Positions 48,529-59,318 of a stretch of DNA of 64,000 nucleotides are shown here, piece after piece; the stretch's first letter is position 1; the number at the start of each line of letters is the position of its first letter. The translations under genes and the position numbers were made by a program. The stretch is from Ashinkailepas kermadecensis (taxonomy: Eukaryota > Arthropoda > Thecostraca > Neolepadidae): contig JAOTOM010005094.1 of NCBI GenBank assembly GCA_034440615.1, positions 832,001 to 896,000 on the forward strand, written 5' to 3'. The notes under the pieces were generated by a model that was not told the DNA's origin, made no database searches, and saw only the letters and a program-made list of their open reading frames with translations.

Positions 48529-50980
48529 GTAGAACAGAGATTGGGAGGAGGTCTCCAGGACGAAAAGGAGGCCCCAAGACGTAGAACAGAGATTGGGAGG
48601 AGGCCCCCAGGACGAAAAGGAGGCCCCCCAGGACGAAAAGAAGGCCCCAGGACGAAAAAGAGGCCCCAAGACGTAGAACAGAGATTGGGAGGAGGCCCCC
48701 CAGGACGAAAAGGAAGCCCCAAGACGTAGAACAGAGATTGGTAGCAGGCCCCCAGGACGAAAGGGAGGCCCCCAGGACGAAAAGGATGCCCCCAGGACGC
48801 AAATGAGGCCCCCAAGACGTAGAACAGAGATTGGGAGGAGGCCCCCAGGACGAAAAGGAGGCCCCCAGAACGAATAGGATGCATCCAAGGACGACAAGGA
48901 GGCCCACAAGACGTAGAACAGAGATTGGGAGGAGGCCCCCCAGGACGAAAAGGAGGCCCCAGGACGAAAAGGAGGCCCCCAGGACGAAAAGGAAGCCCCA
49001 AGACATAGAACAGATTGGAAGGAGGCCCCCAGGACGAAAAGGGGGCCCCCCAGTACGAAAAGGATGCCCCCAGGACGAAAAGGAGGCCCCCAGGACGAAA
49101 AGGATGCACCCAAGGACGAAAAAGATGCCCCCAAGACGTAGAACAGAGATTGGGATGAGGTCCCCAGGACGAAAAGGAGGCCCCTAAGACGTAGAACAGA
49201 GATTGGGAAGTGGCCCCCATGCCGAAAAGGAGGCCCCCAGGGCGAAAAGGAGGCCCTCAGGATGAAAAGGAGGCCCATAAGACGTAGAACAGAGATTGTG
49301 AGGTGGTCCCCAGGACGAAAAGGGGGCCCCCAGTACGAAAAGGATGCCCCAGGACGAAAAGGAAGGCCCCAGGACGAAAAGGATGCACCCAAGGACGAAA
49401 AGGATGCCCCCAAGACGTAGAACAGAGATTGGGATGAGGTCCCAAGGACGAAAAGGAGGCCCCTAAGACGTAGAACTGAGATTGGGAGGAGGCCCCCCAG
49501 GACTAAAAGGAGGCCCCAGGGCGAAAAGGAGGCCCCCAGAACGAAAAGGATGCACCCAAGGACGAAAAGGAGGACCCAGGACAAAAAAGAGGCCCCCCAG
49601 GACGAAAAGGAGGCCCTCAGGACGTAAAGGATGCCACCGAGACGGGCAGGAAGCCACCCAGGTTAGACGAAAAGGCTACCGATGGGTGGCAGGATATTCT
49701 TAATTTGGAAAACGAGGCCCCCAAGACGGAAGAGGATGTCCCTGCAACATAAAATTAAGACCTGATAGGGGAGATTTCTCCGGACGCAATAGGGGCCCCA
49801 AGACGGGTAAGTAGGTCTCCGCAGGAATGAGAGAAGGCGACCGAGACCAGCCAGAAGAGGCCCATATTTTGGAAGAGGAGGACCCTAGAAGAGAAGATCC
49901 AGGACCAGGACGCAAAAGCACCCTGCTAAGAGGATAATGAGGCTCCAAACACAGATAAGGAGGCCCCTAATTTGAAAAAGGAGTCACCTAGGAGAGGGTA
50001 GGAGTCCCCATAAGTCAAGAGAGTGGCAAAAATGGCACGGAGGCAACCAGGATTGCAAAGGAGGCCCCAACACCGGAAGGGAGGCCCCAGAATATGAGAG
50101 TAAGCCCTGAGACGGAAAAGGAAGCCAGTGGATATGAGATGAGGTTTCGGAGACGCAAAAGCAGGCCCCAAACGGGTGAGGTTCCACCGATATAGAAAAG
50201 GATGATCCAGAGACGTGGCAGGAGGCACCTAATTCGGAAGAGAACGACACAAGACTGGAAATGAGACCCCATGATGAACGAGGAGGCCCCTAAAATAGGA
50301 GAGAAAGGCCATTGGATAAGAGAGATGGCTCCCAGGCGGAAAAGAAGGCTGGAAGACGGCTAAGAAGGTCCCCGGGAAATAACATGGCCACTGAGATAGG
50401 AAAGGTTGCCAGTAATTTGGCAGAGGCGGCGCCTGGGAGAGAAGAGGAGTCCACCAGGAGATAAGAGACCACCCCAAAGATGGGTAAAGATCGAATCCAC
50501 ACGCAGAGCAGGAGGTCCCCAAGACGTGAGAGGAGGCCCCTAATTTGAAAAGAAGGCCTCTAGTAGAAAAATGAGGCCCCTGCCGAACTCGAGAGGAGTC
50601 CCTCAAGAAGGAGTAGGTCTCCAGGACCAAATGAGGCCCCGAAGACCGGAAAGAGTTCCCAGGAAACGAGAGGAGGCCCTTAAGATGGGAGTGGTATCAG
50701 GTATGGAAGGAGGTGAGGTTTCCAAAATTGAAGATCCTCAAGACGGGTAAGGCTTTGCCAGGATAAAGGAGGAGGCCCACGAGGCGTGGCAGGAGGCCCC
50801 TAATTTGGCAGATAATGCCCCTTGAAGATGAGAGGAAGCCCCATGCCATGTTAAAGGGGTCCCAGAATGCAAGAGGAGGCCCTCCAAGACGGGAGAGGAG
50901 GACCATTGAATATGGAGGAGGTGGGACACACAAGGAGACGTCGAAAACCGGTAAAAAGGCTCTAGGAAATGAGACGAGAC
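48529..50980. repeat. satellite with AGGAGGCCCCCAGGACGAAA units
   Basis: Basic unit about 18-19 bp, with a longer unit carrying AGACGTAGAACAGAGATTGGG. Well conserved to about 49,680, then increasingly diverged. Long frames with repeated SSWGPPFRPGG come from the repeat and are not a gene. Confidence 0.92.
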
Positions 50981-51039
50981 CCTTAAGACGCGACAGGAGG
51001 CCTATAATTTGCGAGAAGAAACCCCTAAGAAATAGTAGG

Positions 51040-52680
51040 AGTCGTGTCTGGGTATTTTAAAATCACGATATGGGCCCCAAAAGATCCGGCCGGGGCGCCC
51101 GCAAATTACGCTGAGCCTGGGGTACCAAAATTTCACGCCCGGACCACGAAAATCATGCCAGGGGCACGACAGGTCGTACCGTGCCCCAACAGTCTCATTG
51201 GGACCAAAACAAATGAAGCCGGAGCAACGAAAAACAATCCGGACATGGATAATCACTCTGGGGGCCCAACAATGACGCCAAAGGCCCCCAAAACGCATTG
51301 GACCCCCAAAAAGTGTCGAGGCCGCTATAGCCCGCGCTAGGGATCCAAGAAAATGACGTCGGGGCCCAAAAGATCACATTGGACTCAAAAAGTCGCGTCG
51401 CAGCCCTTGAAAGTCACACTGGAGGCCCAGAAGGTCGCGTCGGGGCCCCAAAAGTTGCAGCTGCCCCATAAATAAATCCTTAACCGGAATGTCACTCTGG
51501 GACGAAAAAAAACTATTTCAATGGCCGCAGTGCTATATCAAAGGGACAAATGCCCCCTCCATCCTGAGAGGGATAAGCTCCCAAGAATCGTGCCGGGGCC
51601 TCAAAAATCGCGCTGGGGCCACCAAGATTCGCGTCGGTCCACCAGAATTGGCGTATGGGTCTCCAAATAAATACCGCGAGCCCTGGAAAACTCGCTCCGA
51701 GGCCAGAAAAATTGCAACAGGAACCGCCAAAATCGCGTTGGGGCCACAGCTGAATACAACGCGTCCCACAAACTCGAACTGGGCCCCCAAAATATCGCGC
51801 TTGGGACCCACAATTCCCATCGGTAGTCCCGTCGAGGCTCTAAAAGATTGGCGTCTAGGGCCACACGTAAGCACATTGTGACCACAAACACCGGATCGGT
51901 ATCCGAAAAAAATCAAGCTGGAGCCCTCCAAAATAAGGAGGGATTCCAACAACTAAATGTCCAAGTTAAAAAAATGGCTCTGGAGCAACGAACATATCAG
52001 ATGCCTTCACAAATTGCGTACGGCACCGAAAAACAAACCGGATCTCGAACAATCGAGGTGGGATACAAAAACATGGCGCCAAGGGCTCGAGAAATCAGGC
52101 CGGGATTCGGAGTTTTAAAAAAAAATCAGAAAAGATTCACAAAAATCGTATTGAGCCCAGGAAACTGGGGTTGGGTCTCCGGAACCACGCACCTGGGCGC
52201 GATAAGCCGCTCTGGGACCTAGAAGCATCGTACCGAAGCCCCAAAATTGTACTGGGGCCCCACAAGTGTGCGTCAGAAGCCCAAAATAAACACATCGGGA
52301 CCCTAAGAGCACAACAGGGGCCGAAAATACAACTGGGCCTCCAAAACGCACAGTCTCACAAAAACGACAGGGCCTTAACACATGCGTTGCAGCCATAAAT
52401 ATACATACCGGGAGGTCTAAAAAATACACCGGAAGCTCTCAAGGCACACAGGGGTCATGATAACGCACAAGAGCCTGAAAAGTGGCTGGGGCCGCAAAAG
52501 GCAACCTGGTTCCAAAACAAACAAAAAGACCGGGCGCTAAATAAACACATCGGGATCTTCGAAAACGCCCTGACACGTCAAAAAAAAAATCCTCGGTGCA
52601 CAAAAATGCAACGAACCCTAAAACGAGCAGGGGGTTCGAAAATGTTTTAGGCCCCTAACAAAAATGGATTGGAGCCATAA
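51040..52680. repeat. degenerate GGGCCCCAAAA-type satellite
   Basis: Units of roughly 18-24 bp, most with GGGGCCCCAAAANTCGCG-like sequence, strongly diverged. Probably an older part of the same array, since GAGGCCCC/GGGGCCCC cores are shared. Confidence 0.75.
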
Positions 52681-55027
52681 TACACAATCATAGACCAATA
52701 AAGAGTGTATTATGCAATAGCAAGTGAGTCTCTTATTAAGTCTGAACGCTTTATGAATTTGTGTGGGGTGTGCCTAGCAGTGGATTCGGCACCTTCCTTC
52801 GGGATGTGATGCTGATGAGATTGTCTATGGTGGCACGATGGGTATGATGGGAGGAGCTTGTGATTGTTGAGGGTGTTATGCGGTAGCAAGAGAGTGGAGC
52901 TAGATAGGCTGGGGTATATAGCTTCCTATGGATAAGGGATTGATTGGGGTGAGAGTATGTACATTTCTAGTACCTTTTCTAGATAGGCTTTACCCAGATG
53001 GGCCCCTGTGGCTCTTATTAAGCCTAAATACTTTATGACTTTACTTTAGCTCGTGACAGTTGCCTTGCAGCCAGCACCAAATGTTATAAAAATAAACAAA
53101 TTCCTAAGATGGCTCTCAGAAAACCAATGCAATCCACTTCTCGTTGTCACCGTTGCGAAATTGTCGTCTTAGGACTGAGAAATGATCGTTCAAGCTTTGC
53201 TTATGACATCAAGCTGGTGGGAATAAATAACAGTAGTGATGAATCTAGCTATATTCAGTTAGACTTGGAGGACTTAAAAGTGGGTTGATCAATGGCAGAT
53301 ATCTGTAAGATATCCTTAGCACCAGCCCCGCCAGCTCGCTGCAATTTAGAGGCCAGCGGGAAGATTCGAGAAAGCATTAAGACGTTGGTTTGTTTTGGCA
53401 CTGATGTATTTATCGAAATATTACTTATTTATACCCTGGTATGGTCCAGTTTTCAGCGAAAATGATTAGTGCTATTGCGTTTTGAGTAAATGATGCACCA
53501 TGCCAAGAACAAACAGAACACCAAAATGAAATCATGTTCCCCATTCTCGAACCATAGTATAAGAGCCTAAAAACAATATGGGACCCTAACACCATGGAGG
53601 CCCCATTTCGACCTTGCCCCCGCCCCCCTGGAAGAATTTCGTGGCGACGCCACTAGACTCACGATGTTTTGAGCGCTGCAATCGATGCGCCCTGAAACCC
53701 CCAATAACTAACAAACCATCGTCACCGCCCAGCTGACTGGCTCCCGCAGTAATGCTAAGGCAGTGTGAAAGGCCTCGTGACTGCGCAGGTCGCTGCCCCC
53801 GTAGTTATTATGCTGAACAAGTCCGTGGTCTCCCGCCAACCATCTCATACGCAGCAACGTTCCTCAATGGCCGATCTCCTATATCTGAGGGTTCCGGGTA
53901 CGCAGATCGCCCTGTGGCGTAGGTGTAGGTTTCTGAAAATTATGGACAGGGCACAAAGCATGCAGGCAATGGCCGAGCCCAAATGGATTGGTGGGCATAC
54001 GACATAGGGTACCATGTTAAAAGTTTCAATTATTTGGTGGGTACAGCCAACATTGTTGGGGGGGGGGGGGGAAGTGCCCTCCCCAAAGCATACAAAGATA
54101 CACTCCTGTCCGGTGGTGGGCGTCGGATTTCTCAAGTGTATTCGCCTGTATTCGCCCTTGATGATACATCTCAGTGCCCATAAATTCTGCTAAATGTTCT
54201 ATAATTTGGATTTTTGCTCGGTCGTTTCGCATTCGGAACGTGGTGGCCTATGACAGTCTCTTATTTGTCGATGTTTTGCACTTCTGCAGGTAGTGCGGTG
54301 GTCGCATAGCAGTCATTGGTTTCCGATCCACGTATCTGTAACCCATGGTGTGGCTAACAACCTGGCAATCTGGGTTCAAGCCGGCATACATGTAATCAAG
54401 CCGGGAACAAATCGGTGACAACTGTATCAAACTGGGGATAAACTGGTGCCAGGTTCATCACGATGAAACAAACCGGCGTCAGGTGACTAAAATCAGGTCA
54501 GATGAAGACATTGGCTATGTCACTGATCAATTTTTACATAAAGCCCAAAACCATTATTGTCCAGTGTTCCGGGAGATTACAGCGGTGTTGAGTTATATTT
54601 CTAAGCCCGAGCGCAATACTAGAACATATCTAAATAAAAATAAAAAATAATCCGAGATCAACTTAGGTCAATAACCCAAAATGACACAAGTGACCTTGTA
54701 TATGCTAATGAACTATGTGAACATCGTTGTCGTGTTCAGCCACCTAACCAGCTATGGTGGTCAGCTGGACTTCTCTGTGGCCTTTGACTACAGGTACCGT
54801 GCTGGGTAATGACAATGGTCCAATATTCCAGCCCGCCGTGTCACCAAGTCCCTATCAATCACTAAACATCACCGTCACTGGTCACTCACTGACTGCTGTC
54901 GGCTACAAGGTCGGTTATTCATCACTGTCGCTGATCACTGTCTGTCGGTGCTGCCATATCGCGGGCCGTGGCTGCGGCCACCAGACCGCGTCGCCGCCGA
55001 ACGGTGACGGTGTCGCCCGTGCGCCAG

Positions 55028-55200
55028 GTGTTCATGGTGCTGCGCGACAAGCTGCGCCAGGTGAGCGTGCTGCACGTGTACCACCACGTCAGCATGGTGC
55101 TGCTCACCGACTACTTCTGCCACCTGGCGCCGTGGCCGGCCATCGCGTTCCCGGTCATGATCAACTCGTTCGTCCACGTCTGCCTGTACGCCTACTACGG
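55028..55200 (+). CDS. ELOVL exon 3: catalytic histidine box
   Basis: 173 bp after a CGCCAG acceptor, ending TACTACGG before GTGAGC (phase 2). It encodes VFMVLRDKLRQVSV, the HVYHH histidine box and on through MINSFVHVCLYAYY. All three box histidines are present. It is strongly GC-rich, in contrast with exon 1. Confidence 0.93.
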
Positions 55201-55289
55201 GTGAGCACAGATGTACCAGTGATGCACCAGTCACCCTCGCCTTCAATGGACGGGACGAACACCGGCAGGGGGATTAACCAATAAGGCAC

Positions 55290-55600
55290 AACTTCCACTG
55301 CAGTGGCGTGAATGTCCCACTGTGGTAACATCTGCTCCGGGCAGTGGTGACAGGGTTCAACTGTGGAAACATGTACTCCAGGTCCGACAGTGGTCCGATG
55401 AAGAGACCACTGTCGGTAATCTACTCCAGATGGGGGTGCAAGGGCCCACTGTGGTTGACATCTACGCAGGGCGAGGATCAGGGGCCCATCATGAGGGCAT
55501 CTCCACGTGCAGGGGAAGGAACCACTGTTGGGACATTACTCCAGGTGAGGGTGAAGGACTACTGTAGGAACGTTCACCCCAGGGGTCAGTGGACCACCGA
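55290..55600. repeat. degenerate 50-60-bp repeat in ELOVL intron 3
   Basis: Repeated but diverged phrases CCACTGTGGTAACATCT and TACTCCAGGT/TACTCCAGAT. Confidence 0.55.
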
Positions 55601-56260
55601 ATGCTGCCGCTGTCCACGGGCGGTGATCAGAGTGAATGTTTACTTCCGTCGTCGGTGCCTCAACAACTCTGGAATTATATGAATGTACGTGAAATACAGG
55701 TGCACTTGGCATATTTATAACATCACATAATAATTTGGCTCCAGCGTGCCACACAGATAGCTCTTGCGTACCGTACGCTCCCGAGACTAACGTTATGGTT
55801 CGCTCACGCGGTCCTGCTCCAGACTGACCTCACAGTCGCTCCCCGCGCCCTCCCCATACTCGTCATGGTCGGTCCCTAAACCACCGGAATAATGATATGG
55901 TCGGTCACACACCCCCGGACTCGGGGGCAGATCATAGGTGTAGGAACAAGGGGCAGGGAGCGGGACAACCTGTGGCATTGTCGAACGGCTTAATTAGAAG
56001 CTAATGCGAACATGTGATACACAGTCGCACCGGTTCATCTTGCCTAAAATACGGACACGGGTTGGCAGGCAACAGCTGTTTTTTTCAACAGTCTGCAGGT
56101 ACATTCAACTTTCTGTCTCAAAGTTAAAAATGCTTTGACGAATCCCGATAGCTTCCGAAAAATAAAACAAGAAATATTTCACAAGCTTTTTATAAACGAA
56201 ACAAGTACAGGGTATATAACGGTGTTGTTTTGTGACGTGCATTACTCCAGTGTGAATGTG

Positions 56261-56312
56261 TGGAGGCTATATGACCATTGCAGTCGATGCGCCCTTTAAA
56301 CCCAAATAACTA
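56261..56312 (+). mobile_element. short SINE-like retroposon (52 bp), 17-bp target duplication
   Basis: ACTCCAGTGTGAATGTG flanks it at 56,244-56,260 and 56,313-56,329. The body contains ATGACCATTGCAGTCGATGC and CCCAAATAACTAA. Confidence 0.9.
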
Positions 56313-56404
56313 ACTCCAGTGTGAATGTGACGGCCACATCGTGATTCATTCCTATGCGACTTGAGTGTGTGACAAGTTACGTGCTCTTTGGAATGTTGCA
56401 CCAA

Positions 56405-56661
56405 ATGAACTGACGGCACACCCGATCCTCCTGTCCCCAAACTGACGGCACAACCGGTCCTCCTGTCTCCAAACTGACGGCACAACTGGTCCTCCTGTCC
56501 CCAAACTGACGGCACAACCGGTCCTCCTGTCTCCAAACTGACGGCACAACCGGTCCTCCTGTCCTCAAACTGACGGCACAACCGGTCCTCCTGTCTCCAA
56601 ACTGACGGCACAACCGGTCCTGTCCCCAAACTGACGGCACAACCGGTCCTCCTGTCCCCAG
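56405..56661 (+). repeat. 32-bp minisatellite ending in the ELOVL exon 4 acceptor
   Basis: About eight units of AACTGACGGCACAACCGGTC and CTCCTGTCCCCA. The last unit becomes the acceptor CCCCAG, and its match continues into the first bases of exon 4 (ATTGACGGCAGC). Confidence 0.95.
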
Positions 56662-56884
56662 ATTGACGGCAGCGGGGGTGTGCGTGCCTGCCGAGACGAA
56701 GCAGCGCCTCACGCAACTGCAGCTGCTGCAGTTCGCCGTGGGCGTGGTTCACTCGGCGGTGGGCGTGATCTACCACGGCTTCTGTGCCTACAGCGTGCTG
56801 TACGGCCTCACAATGATGGCGCTGTTCGGAAACTTCTACGTCCGGGCGTACTGCACCCGTAACAAGCGGAACAAGGTCGAGTAA
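56662..56884 (+). CDS. ELOVL exon 4: C-terminal region
   Basis: 223 bp. The first base completes Gly162. It encodes LTAAGVCVPAETKQRLTQLQ, LLQFAVGVVHSAVG and on to MALFGNFYVRAYCTRNKRNK-VE, then TAA. The LT-x-LQLxQF motif and the final span with NFY match the family. The basic tail is like the ER-retention tails of ELOVLs. The stop lies in the stem of a perfect hairpin. Confidence 0.92.
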
Positions 56885-56913
56885 TGGAGAGCCCCTCCGT
56901 GGCTCTCCATTAC
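56881..56913 (+). other. perfect 13-bp hairpin over the ELOVL stop codon
   Basis: GTAATGGAGAGCC, a 7-base loop and GGCTCTCCATTAC. The left arm includes the last base of the final codon and the TAA. Confidence 0.85.
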
Positions 56914-58577
56914 AAACGTTTCTTAATGCCGGGAACACTGCCACTGCCATGGCTTCATGCAACTTGGACGTTTTTTCCTGACACTCATTAGGGATGAACG
57001 GAGAAGCGTCACTCGTTGGGTCGTAGTTTGCTGGAACCTACAATTGCTGGCGTCACAATTCTGCCTTCTCCTTTCTTATAGTTACTGTACAAATCGCACC
57101 AACACATCGCTCCTGAATTTAGTAGGGAGTGAGAACCGATAAACCATTGTCGAGCTTAATAATTGGATAGCTTGATGCGAGTGAAGTACAAACATTGGGC
57201 GCCTTATCTCCAGGACTTTACGGTACATGTATGAGTCATGCTCAATCATTACCTGGCGATCGACCCACGGTGGCTGAGTGCAGATTCCTTTTTATAGTTT
57301 TAGTCGTTTTTGGCACTCACGTGCACATATTTAACATGCCATCGCTTGAGATTCTCATCACCATCTTCCAAGTGGCTGTGCCTGGTGACCCCTCTCCACG
57401 GATAACTATAGAGGCCCTAGTTTGTTTCGTGAATACAGCGGAATCGCTCACCCTAGTAAACTTGAACTTGCATGTTGAAATGAATATCTGAGGTAGATCA
57501 TGATGAAATATCAAACTGGTTATTGATGTGATGTAGTCGGCTTCTTTGCTACCACCATTGTATTGGTTATTATTTGTTTTTAACTCATTACGAACGGGCC
57601 ACATGACTTGCTCATTCTCTCACCCAGTTACCAGCATCAGGGTTATTGTGCTATCTACTGCGCCTGCGCCGTGTTTATCACGGTGCAGACTCAACAACAG
57701 CACTTAGTGTTCACGTGTGCGTATTTTTTTGTGTTTTTTTATGCGGTTTTCATGTGTATGACGTACCGTTCCTATTTTTATCGGTTTTCTTCTCAGGGAA
57801 GTGGCGTTTGGTTGTTTGAGGTCAAATCGCTGTCACGCAAAAAAAAACATTCATGGATGAAAGTTTTTGAGTCATCTCAAAACGGATACAAGCAGCAGCA
57901 TCACGAAATAGCGACGAAATACGAAGTGCAATGCACATACCTGGCCATTTCCAGTTTCTCGTTACTGGAGACCCAGCAACAAACCACTCGGCAACCATTC
58001 AACACGGTTTTTAATCCTGCCGACAGCCATGACGCCTAGAGACCACGCCAACAGAAATCCACTCGTAGAGAAAACAGTCACGTTGAGCACATTCTCACCA
58101 AGTCATCATCGTCATCGATCTGACCGGCTGGCGTGCCAGCAATGTCCAATGTGGTCCGCTATCGGTGGAGCACTTGCATCTGCAGCATTGACCTTTCGCT
58201 CCGGCTGGTACGCACTGAACGGAGAGAAGGCTGGGTGTAGCCAGCAGCAAACGCATCCACCTGTCATCGAGCCCACGCCATGTGAAGACACTAGGTTCCA
58301 GGGCCTCTGCGAGTATCCCTACCAGGCGGCAGGACCTACAGGAGTTTCCAACTAAGCCCTATGGCCTCTGGGGAATCCCTAACAGGCATCAGGTCCTCTG
58401 GGAACACTAAGCTCAGGGGAATCTGCGACGACCGGTCTTGGTGTATGCCTCGTTACAGTTGCGCAGGGCGGCAGCCAGAGTTCAGCTCCTCCGAGCCCAC
58501 CCTGGTGTGCGCGGCCCGTGACATCGGAGCCCGCCTTGAGGGACCAGCTGTGCCGCGCCGCCAGACACCACGGAACG
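56914..58577. other. intergenic between the convergent ELOVL and AGK genes
   Basis: No clear gene. An open frame at 57,608-58,039 with hydrophobic stretches is discussed among the rejected items. I found no convincing poly(A) signal for either gene. Confidence 0.4.
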
Positions 58578-59035
58578 TCGTACTGGCTGGGCGCGGCGGA
58601 TGGTGCGAGGGAACGGCACACTAGCTGGCAGTGGAGCGTCGCACTAGCTGGGCGCGGCGGATGGTGCGAGGGAACGGCACACTATCTGGCAATGGAGCGT
58701 CGCACTAGCTGGGAGCGGCGGATGGTGCGAGGGAACGGCACACTATCTGGCAATGGAGCGTCGCACTAGCTGGGCGCGGCGGATGGTGCGGGAGGGGAAC
58801 GGCACACTATCTGGCAATGGAGCGTCGCACTAGCTGGGAGCGGCGGATGGTGCGAGGGAACGGCACACTATCTGGCAATGGAGCGTCGCACAAGCTGGGC
58901 GCGGCGGATGGTGCGAGGGAACGGCACACTATCTGGCAGTGGAGCGTCGCACTAGCTGGGAGCGGCGGATGGTGCGAGGGAACGGCACACTATCTGGCAG
59001 TGGAGCGTCGCACTAGCTGGGAGCGGCGGACGGCG
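58578..59035 (-). repeat. 61-bp minisatellite overlapping the AGK stop codon
   Basis: About 7.5 units containing TCCGCCGCTCCCAGCTAGTG (minus strand) and CCAGATAGTGTGCCGTTCCC. The unit nearest the gene supplies the last codons and the stop of AGK. Confidence 0.93.
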
Positions 59036-59318
59036 CCATTTGGTCCGCGTACACGCGCACAGCCTGGGGCAGCAGCCGAACCAACACCGGGCGCACCTCG
59101 AACTCCTCGCTGTCGAAGCTGAACCAGCGTGTGTTGGCTGCCGTGTTGGCGGATTTATCCGTGTCGGCGCTCGAGCTGGTGGTGGGGCTCGCCACACTGG
59201 CAACAGGAGCATCTGTACCGGAAGCAGAACCTTCCAGGCTGGTCACCGAGCTCTCTACTCCAGCAGCAGAGCTCTCCGGTTTGGTAGCAGGTATGCCGGT
59301 GGCCACTGCGCTCCGAAG
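59013..59318 (-). CDS. AGK: AGK terminal exon
   Basis: 306 bp after TTCCCACAG, ending at TAG. It begins LRSAVATGIPATKPESSAAG, continues with a Ser/Thr/Ala-rich stretch and closes with RWFSFDSEEFEVRPVLVRLL and PQAVRVYADQM. The DSEE(Y/F)E...LLP motif is typical of the AGK C-terminus. The last six residues (PSAAPS) and the stop come from the flanking minisatellite unit. Confidence 0.85.
   Translation of the reverse strand, partial: LRSAVATGIPATKPESSAAGVESSVTSLEGSASGTDAPVASVASPTTSSSADTDKSANTAANTRWFSFDSEEFEVRPVLVRLLPQAVRVYADQMAPSAAPS

Larger units (their letters stand above)
48136..53655. mobile_element. large non-autonomous hAT element (5.5 kb) filled with satellite
   Basis: The exact 8-bp duplication GACTCACG flanks it (48,128-48,135 and 53,656-53,663). 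The ends CAAGGGCGTCGCTAC and TAGTGGCGTCGCCAC (reverse complement of the right end) agree at 11 of 15 positions. The interior is almost entirely tandem repeat plus some AT-rich sequence at 52,680-53,560. No transposase frame is present, so it would depend on one supplied elsewhere. Confidence 0.8.
48088..53715 (+). mobile_element. SINE-like retroposon split by a hAT element
   Basis: CCATCGTCACCGC occurs at 48,075-48,087 and 53,716-53,728. Between them lie a 48-bp left part and, after the hAT element, a right part containing CAATCGATGCGCCCTGAAAC and an AATAACTAAC tail. The same tail family occurs at 42.2, 47.6, 56.3 and 60.5 kb. Confidence 0.75.
38543..55027 (+). other. ELOVL intron 2 (16.5 kb)
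   Basis: Filled with dispersed repeats, a transposase-like pseudogene, SINE copies and a nested transposon-satellite stack. It also contains an unassigned exon-like frame at 54,681-54,793. No second host gene was recognised. Confidence 0.6.
37498..56884 (+). other. gene model: very-long-chain fatty-acid elongase (ELOVL family)
   Basis: Four plus-strand exons join in phase into 235 residues: 47 codons, 57 codons, 173 bp, then 223 bp with the stop. Features in order: a first membrane segment (VILAYLILLAFAQIW, near 26-40), KPLHLNK-LMVLYNF at the first join, the AELLDT-VFMVLRDK block at the second, the catalytic histidine box HVYHH (His120, 123, 124), NSFVHVCLYAYYG, the TKQRLTQLQLLQF segment and a lysine/arginine-rich C-terminus after NFYVRAY. 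Known: ELOVL enzymes are multi-pass ER membrane condensing enzymes joining malonyl-CoA to long acyl-CoA. HVYHH rather than HWYHH places this one outside the ELOVL3/6 type. It is shorter than the usual 260-350 residues, and a further 5' exon is possible because CAG precedes the ATG by two bases. Intron 2 is 16.5 kb. Confidence 0.88.

Noticed and set aside
48396..49584. Long minus-strand frames rich in SSWGPPFRPGG, looking like a repetitive structural protein
   Set aside because: They follow exactly from the 18-19-bp satellite. All frames are open in places and a SINE interrupts the array.
57608..58039. Open frame with hydrophobic stretches (CAYFFVFFYAVFMCM), possibly another ELOVL terminal exon
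   Set aside because: Hydropathy is similar to an ELOVL last exon but the conserved LQxxQF and basic-tail motifs are missing. It could be chance in T-rich sequence.
58380..58620. Minus-strand phrase resembling an ALRNC motif of lipid transfer proteins
   Set aside because: Not in an open frame with an acceptor, and AGK ends just upstream. Coincidence.
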